From Distichodus sexfasciatus (Eukaryota; Chordata; Actinopteri; Characiformes; Distichodontidae), in assembly GCA_032718565.1 (NCBI GenBank), contig JAVGVS010000040.1, positions 442,001 through 506,000 on the forward strand: a stretch of 64,000 nt of DNA, read 5' to 3'. How positions within the stretch are numbered: position 1 is the first letter of the stretch; each line of letters starts with the position of its first letter. Positions 62,801-64,000 of the stretch are shown here, piece after piece. Position numbers and translations under genes: made by a program. Below the pieces are notes generated by a model. That model ran no database searches and was not told the DNA's origin. It saw only the letters and a list, made by a program, of their open reading frames with translations.

Positions 62801-63643
62801 AGTTTGTGAAGAGTTCGGCTTTACAACACTCACAGGATCCAGACGAGGCTCTTGTGGAGTTCGGGGTCCACAGTCTCCAGGTCTGACAGCTGGATGGGTT
62901 TCCCCAGGAGCTGCTTGTAGAACGGCAGGGTGAAGCCCCCGTTGATGTAATGCCCGTGGAACACAGCCAATCCCATGATCCGTCCCACGAAGTGGAAGTA
63001 AGACAAGTGGTCCTGAAACACAGCCCAAGGCTCAGTGCAGGGCAGAACCCTTACAGACGCACAGGCACGCGACTAGAAATATCACTGCTGAAGCTTCGTG
63101 TATTTAACCTTTGCTAAACAGAGTGCTTCTGCAGTGATGCAGTGACCTTTAGGGTAATGACCCTGCAAGAGGGAGGCTGGGGAACTCACAGGGTTGATGG
63201 ATGAGTCGGGGTTGATCTGTAGCGTGTAAATATTATCTGTAGAGTACTGGAACAGGCCGTAGTAAGGATTCAGCATCTCATGACAAAGGAGGTACAACCA
63301 CTCCCTGGAGAAAAGACAGGAATTCAAGCACAGGAGTTACTTGTTAGACACATATATGTCTGTAGGCCAGTGGAGCTGCACTTTAATTGAAACACCTTAT
63401 CAAATCTGACAGCACACAGCTGGACACCTGCAACAAATGGGATGCTCTACAAACATCTTGTACATGTGACACTAATGACTAATAACTGTGACTATAAGGG
63501 GGGGCTCGGGAGGTCTGCGATACCTGAGAAGAGGTTTACCTTGCTACTCCACCATAGTCCAGTCCCTCTTCTCCACGGAATTTAACCATCAGTCGTTTCT
63601 TCAGGTCCTTGGGTCTCATCTTCATGATTTGCCTGTAAGACTC
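59710..63643 (-). CDS. smurf1: E3 ubiquitin ligase SMURF1, HECT domain (last 8 coding exons, 347 aa; 5' part outside window)
   Basis: SMURF1 is a NEDD4-family HECT ligase that ubiquitinates SMADs, RhoA and BMP/TGF-beta receptors. Exons in transcript order: 63540-63643, 63190-63304, 62834-63012, 61439-61576, 61067-61187, 60745-60946, 60248-60332, 59710-59809; borders and phases agree and give 1044 nt including TGA. The product starts ESYRQIMKMRPKDLKKRLMV and ends YEKLLTAVEETCGFAVE. Diagnostic segments are GLDYGGVAREW, FHFVGRIMGLAVFHGHYING, ITSVLDHTFCVEHNAFG, LKPNGRN, WRFMRGIEAQF and LQFVTGSTRVPLQGF. The catalytic thioester cysteine is the Cys of HTCFNRIDIP. LIDANTDNL and NDWKANTRLKHCVADSNIV favour SMURF1 over SMURF2. 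The C2 and WW domains must lie upstream, beyond position 64000. Confidence 0.95.
59881..60200. mobile_element. Non-autonomous DNA transposon, GGGGCTGG...CCCAGCCCT type
   Basis: Inverted ends GGGGCTGGACAAT and ATTGCCCAGCCCT enclose 320 bp of AT-rich DNA with CACAAACGTATAATCGCTC. It lies in the last smurf1 intron. Related copies: 16714-17122 and 17577-17895. No obvious target duplication remains. Confidence 0.65.
60248..60332 (-). CDS. smurf1: smurf1 HECT exon g (tandem acceptor)
   Basis: 85 nt from acceptor TTTGTAAG to donor GTAAGGA, encoding GSTGSAGPRLFTIHLIDANT and DNLPKAHT. A second acceptor, TTCTACAG, lies 9 nt further in; its use would remove three residues and keep the frame. The longer form matches the GSTGxAGPR of known SMURF1. 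The last two bases begin the catalytic Cys codon. Confidence 0.92.
60745..60946 (-). CDS. smurf1: smurf1 HECT exon f
   Basis: 202 nt between acceptor TGTTGCAG and donor GTGGCTAA, encoding LIIGGLGKIDLNDWKANTRL, KHCVADSNIVKWFWQAV and FVTGSTRVPLQGFKALQ. It reaches the hinge to the C-lobe. Confidence 0.96.
61067..61187 (-). CDS. smurf1: smurf1 HECT exon e
   Basis: 121 nt between acceptor GTTTTAG and donor GTAATAA, encoding RLYVNWRFMRGIEAQFLALQ and KGFNELIPQHLLKPFDHKEL. Confidence 0.95.
61439..61576 (-). CDS. smurf1: smurf1 HECT exon d
   Basis: 138 nt between acceptor TCCCACAG and donor GTATGCC, encoding LENDITSVLDHTFCVEHNAF through PVTEENKKEYV, including part of the E2-binding region. Confidence 0.95.
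62834..63012 (-). CDS. smurf1: smurf1 HECT exon c
   Basis: 179 nt between acceptor TGTTTCAG and donor GTGAGTGT, encoding DHLSYFHFVGRIMGLAVFHG, HYINGGFTLPFYKQLLG and DLETVDPELHKSLVWI. Confidence 0.96.
63190..63304 (-). CDS. smurf1: smurf1 HECT exon b
   Basis: 115 nt between acceptor TCTCCAG and donor GTGAGTTC, encoding REWLYLLCHEMLNPYYGLFQ and YSTDNIYTLQINPDSSINP. Confidence 0.95.
63540..63643 (-). CDS. smurf1: smurf1 HECT exon a
   Basis: 104 nt between acceptor GTTTTCAG and donor GTAAACC, encoding ESYRQIMKMRPKDLKKRLMV and KFRGEEGLDYGGVA. This is the start of the HECT N-lobe. Upstream phase is zero. Confidence 0.95.
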
Positions 63644-64000
63644 CTGAAAACACCAAGTTGTATTATTGACATATTCGTAGGCGAGTTTTAGATGATTAAC
63701 GTGTGAAGATAAATCTCACCATTTCAAAGTCTGAACTAACCTTAGATTACCGTCATCAATAGAGAGTGTCTTCACAATAGCAACTATTTTACTCATTTAC
63801 AACACAGGACTGAGTGAGTCATTTTTGTGCTTTCCCAAAATCAGGCAACAATATTCAATCTTTTCCTATTTATTTTTAACCAATTAATGTGTCATCAGAT
63901 TATTTCAAACCCAAACCCAGCCGCCAGTCAAGACGTTCTATTCAACACGGAACACCGTGATACATAGTTAATGTACACTATAAAGAAAGTTTACATTATG

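Overview
The window is 64 kb of vertebrate nuclear DNA, almost certainly from a ray-finned (teleost) fish. Coding sequence is split into short exons with GT/AG borders, the protein fragments match vertebrate families closely, and introns and intergenic DNA carry fish-style SINEs, LINE 3' tails, Tc1-like and hAT-like non-autonomous transposons and CA/TG microsatellites. The repeat set is compatible with an otophysan fish, but I cannot name the species. There is one assembly gap (11105-11970). I found no tRNA, rRNA, CRISPR, operon or other prokaryotic structure.

Four protein-coding genes are supported. (1) fscn1 (fascin, + strand): its last four coding exons lie at 1400-3594; exon 1 is off the left edge. 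(2) rnf216 (TRIAD3, RBR-type E3 ubiquitin ligase, - strand): complete, with 16 coding exons between 33228 and 9530 that join in frame to 860 codons. A probable non-coding first exon and GC-rich promoter lie near 35.2-35.9 kb. It is tail-to-tail with fscn1. (3) A urotensin-II receptor family GPCR (uts2r, - strand): intronless, 41782-40667. (4) smurf1 (HECT-type E3 ubiquitin ligase, - strand): its last eight coding exons, 63643-59710, covering nearly all of the HECT domain; the N-terminal half is off the right edge.

Layout: 1-5.3 kb fscn1 and its 3' UTR; 5.3-9.5 kb intergenic; 9.5-35.9 kb rnf216 with repeat-rich introns; 35.9-40.6 kb intergenic with LINE tails; 40.7-41.8 kb uts2r; 41.8-57.7 kb a long stretch without genes, holding a decayed LINE (44.9-46.1 kb), microsatellites, possible conserved non-coding elements (48.9-50.5 kb) and a CpG-rich patch (55.1-55.6 kb); 57.7-63.7 kb smurf1.

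The genes do not form one pathway. Fascin bundles actin, RNF216 and SMURF1 are ubiquitin ligases of different mechanistic classes, and UTS2R is a peptide receptor. No new enzymatic or defence system is evident. The most interesting items are a degenerate pair of AT-rich non-coding blocks about 0.6 kb apart in the gene desert, a rapidly diverging proline-rich exon in rnf216, an in-frame tandem splice acceptor just before the SMURF1 catalytic cysteine, predicted muscle-type microRNA sites in the fscn1 3' UTR, and several nested or head-to-head transposon insertions.
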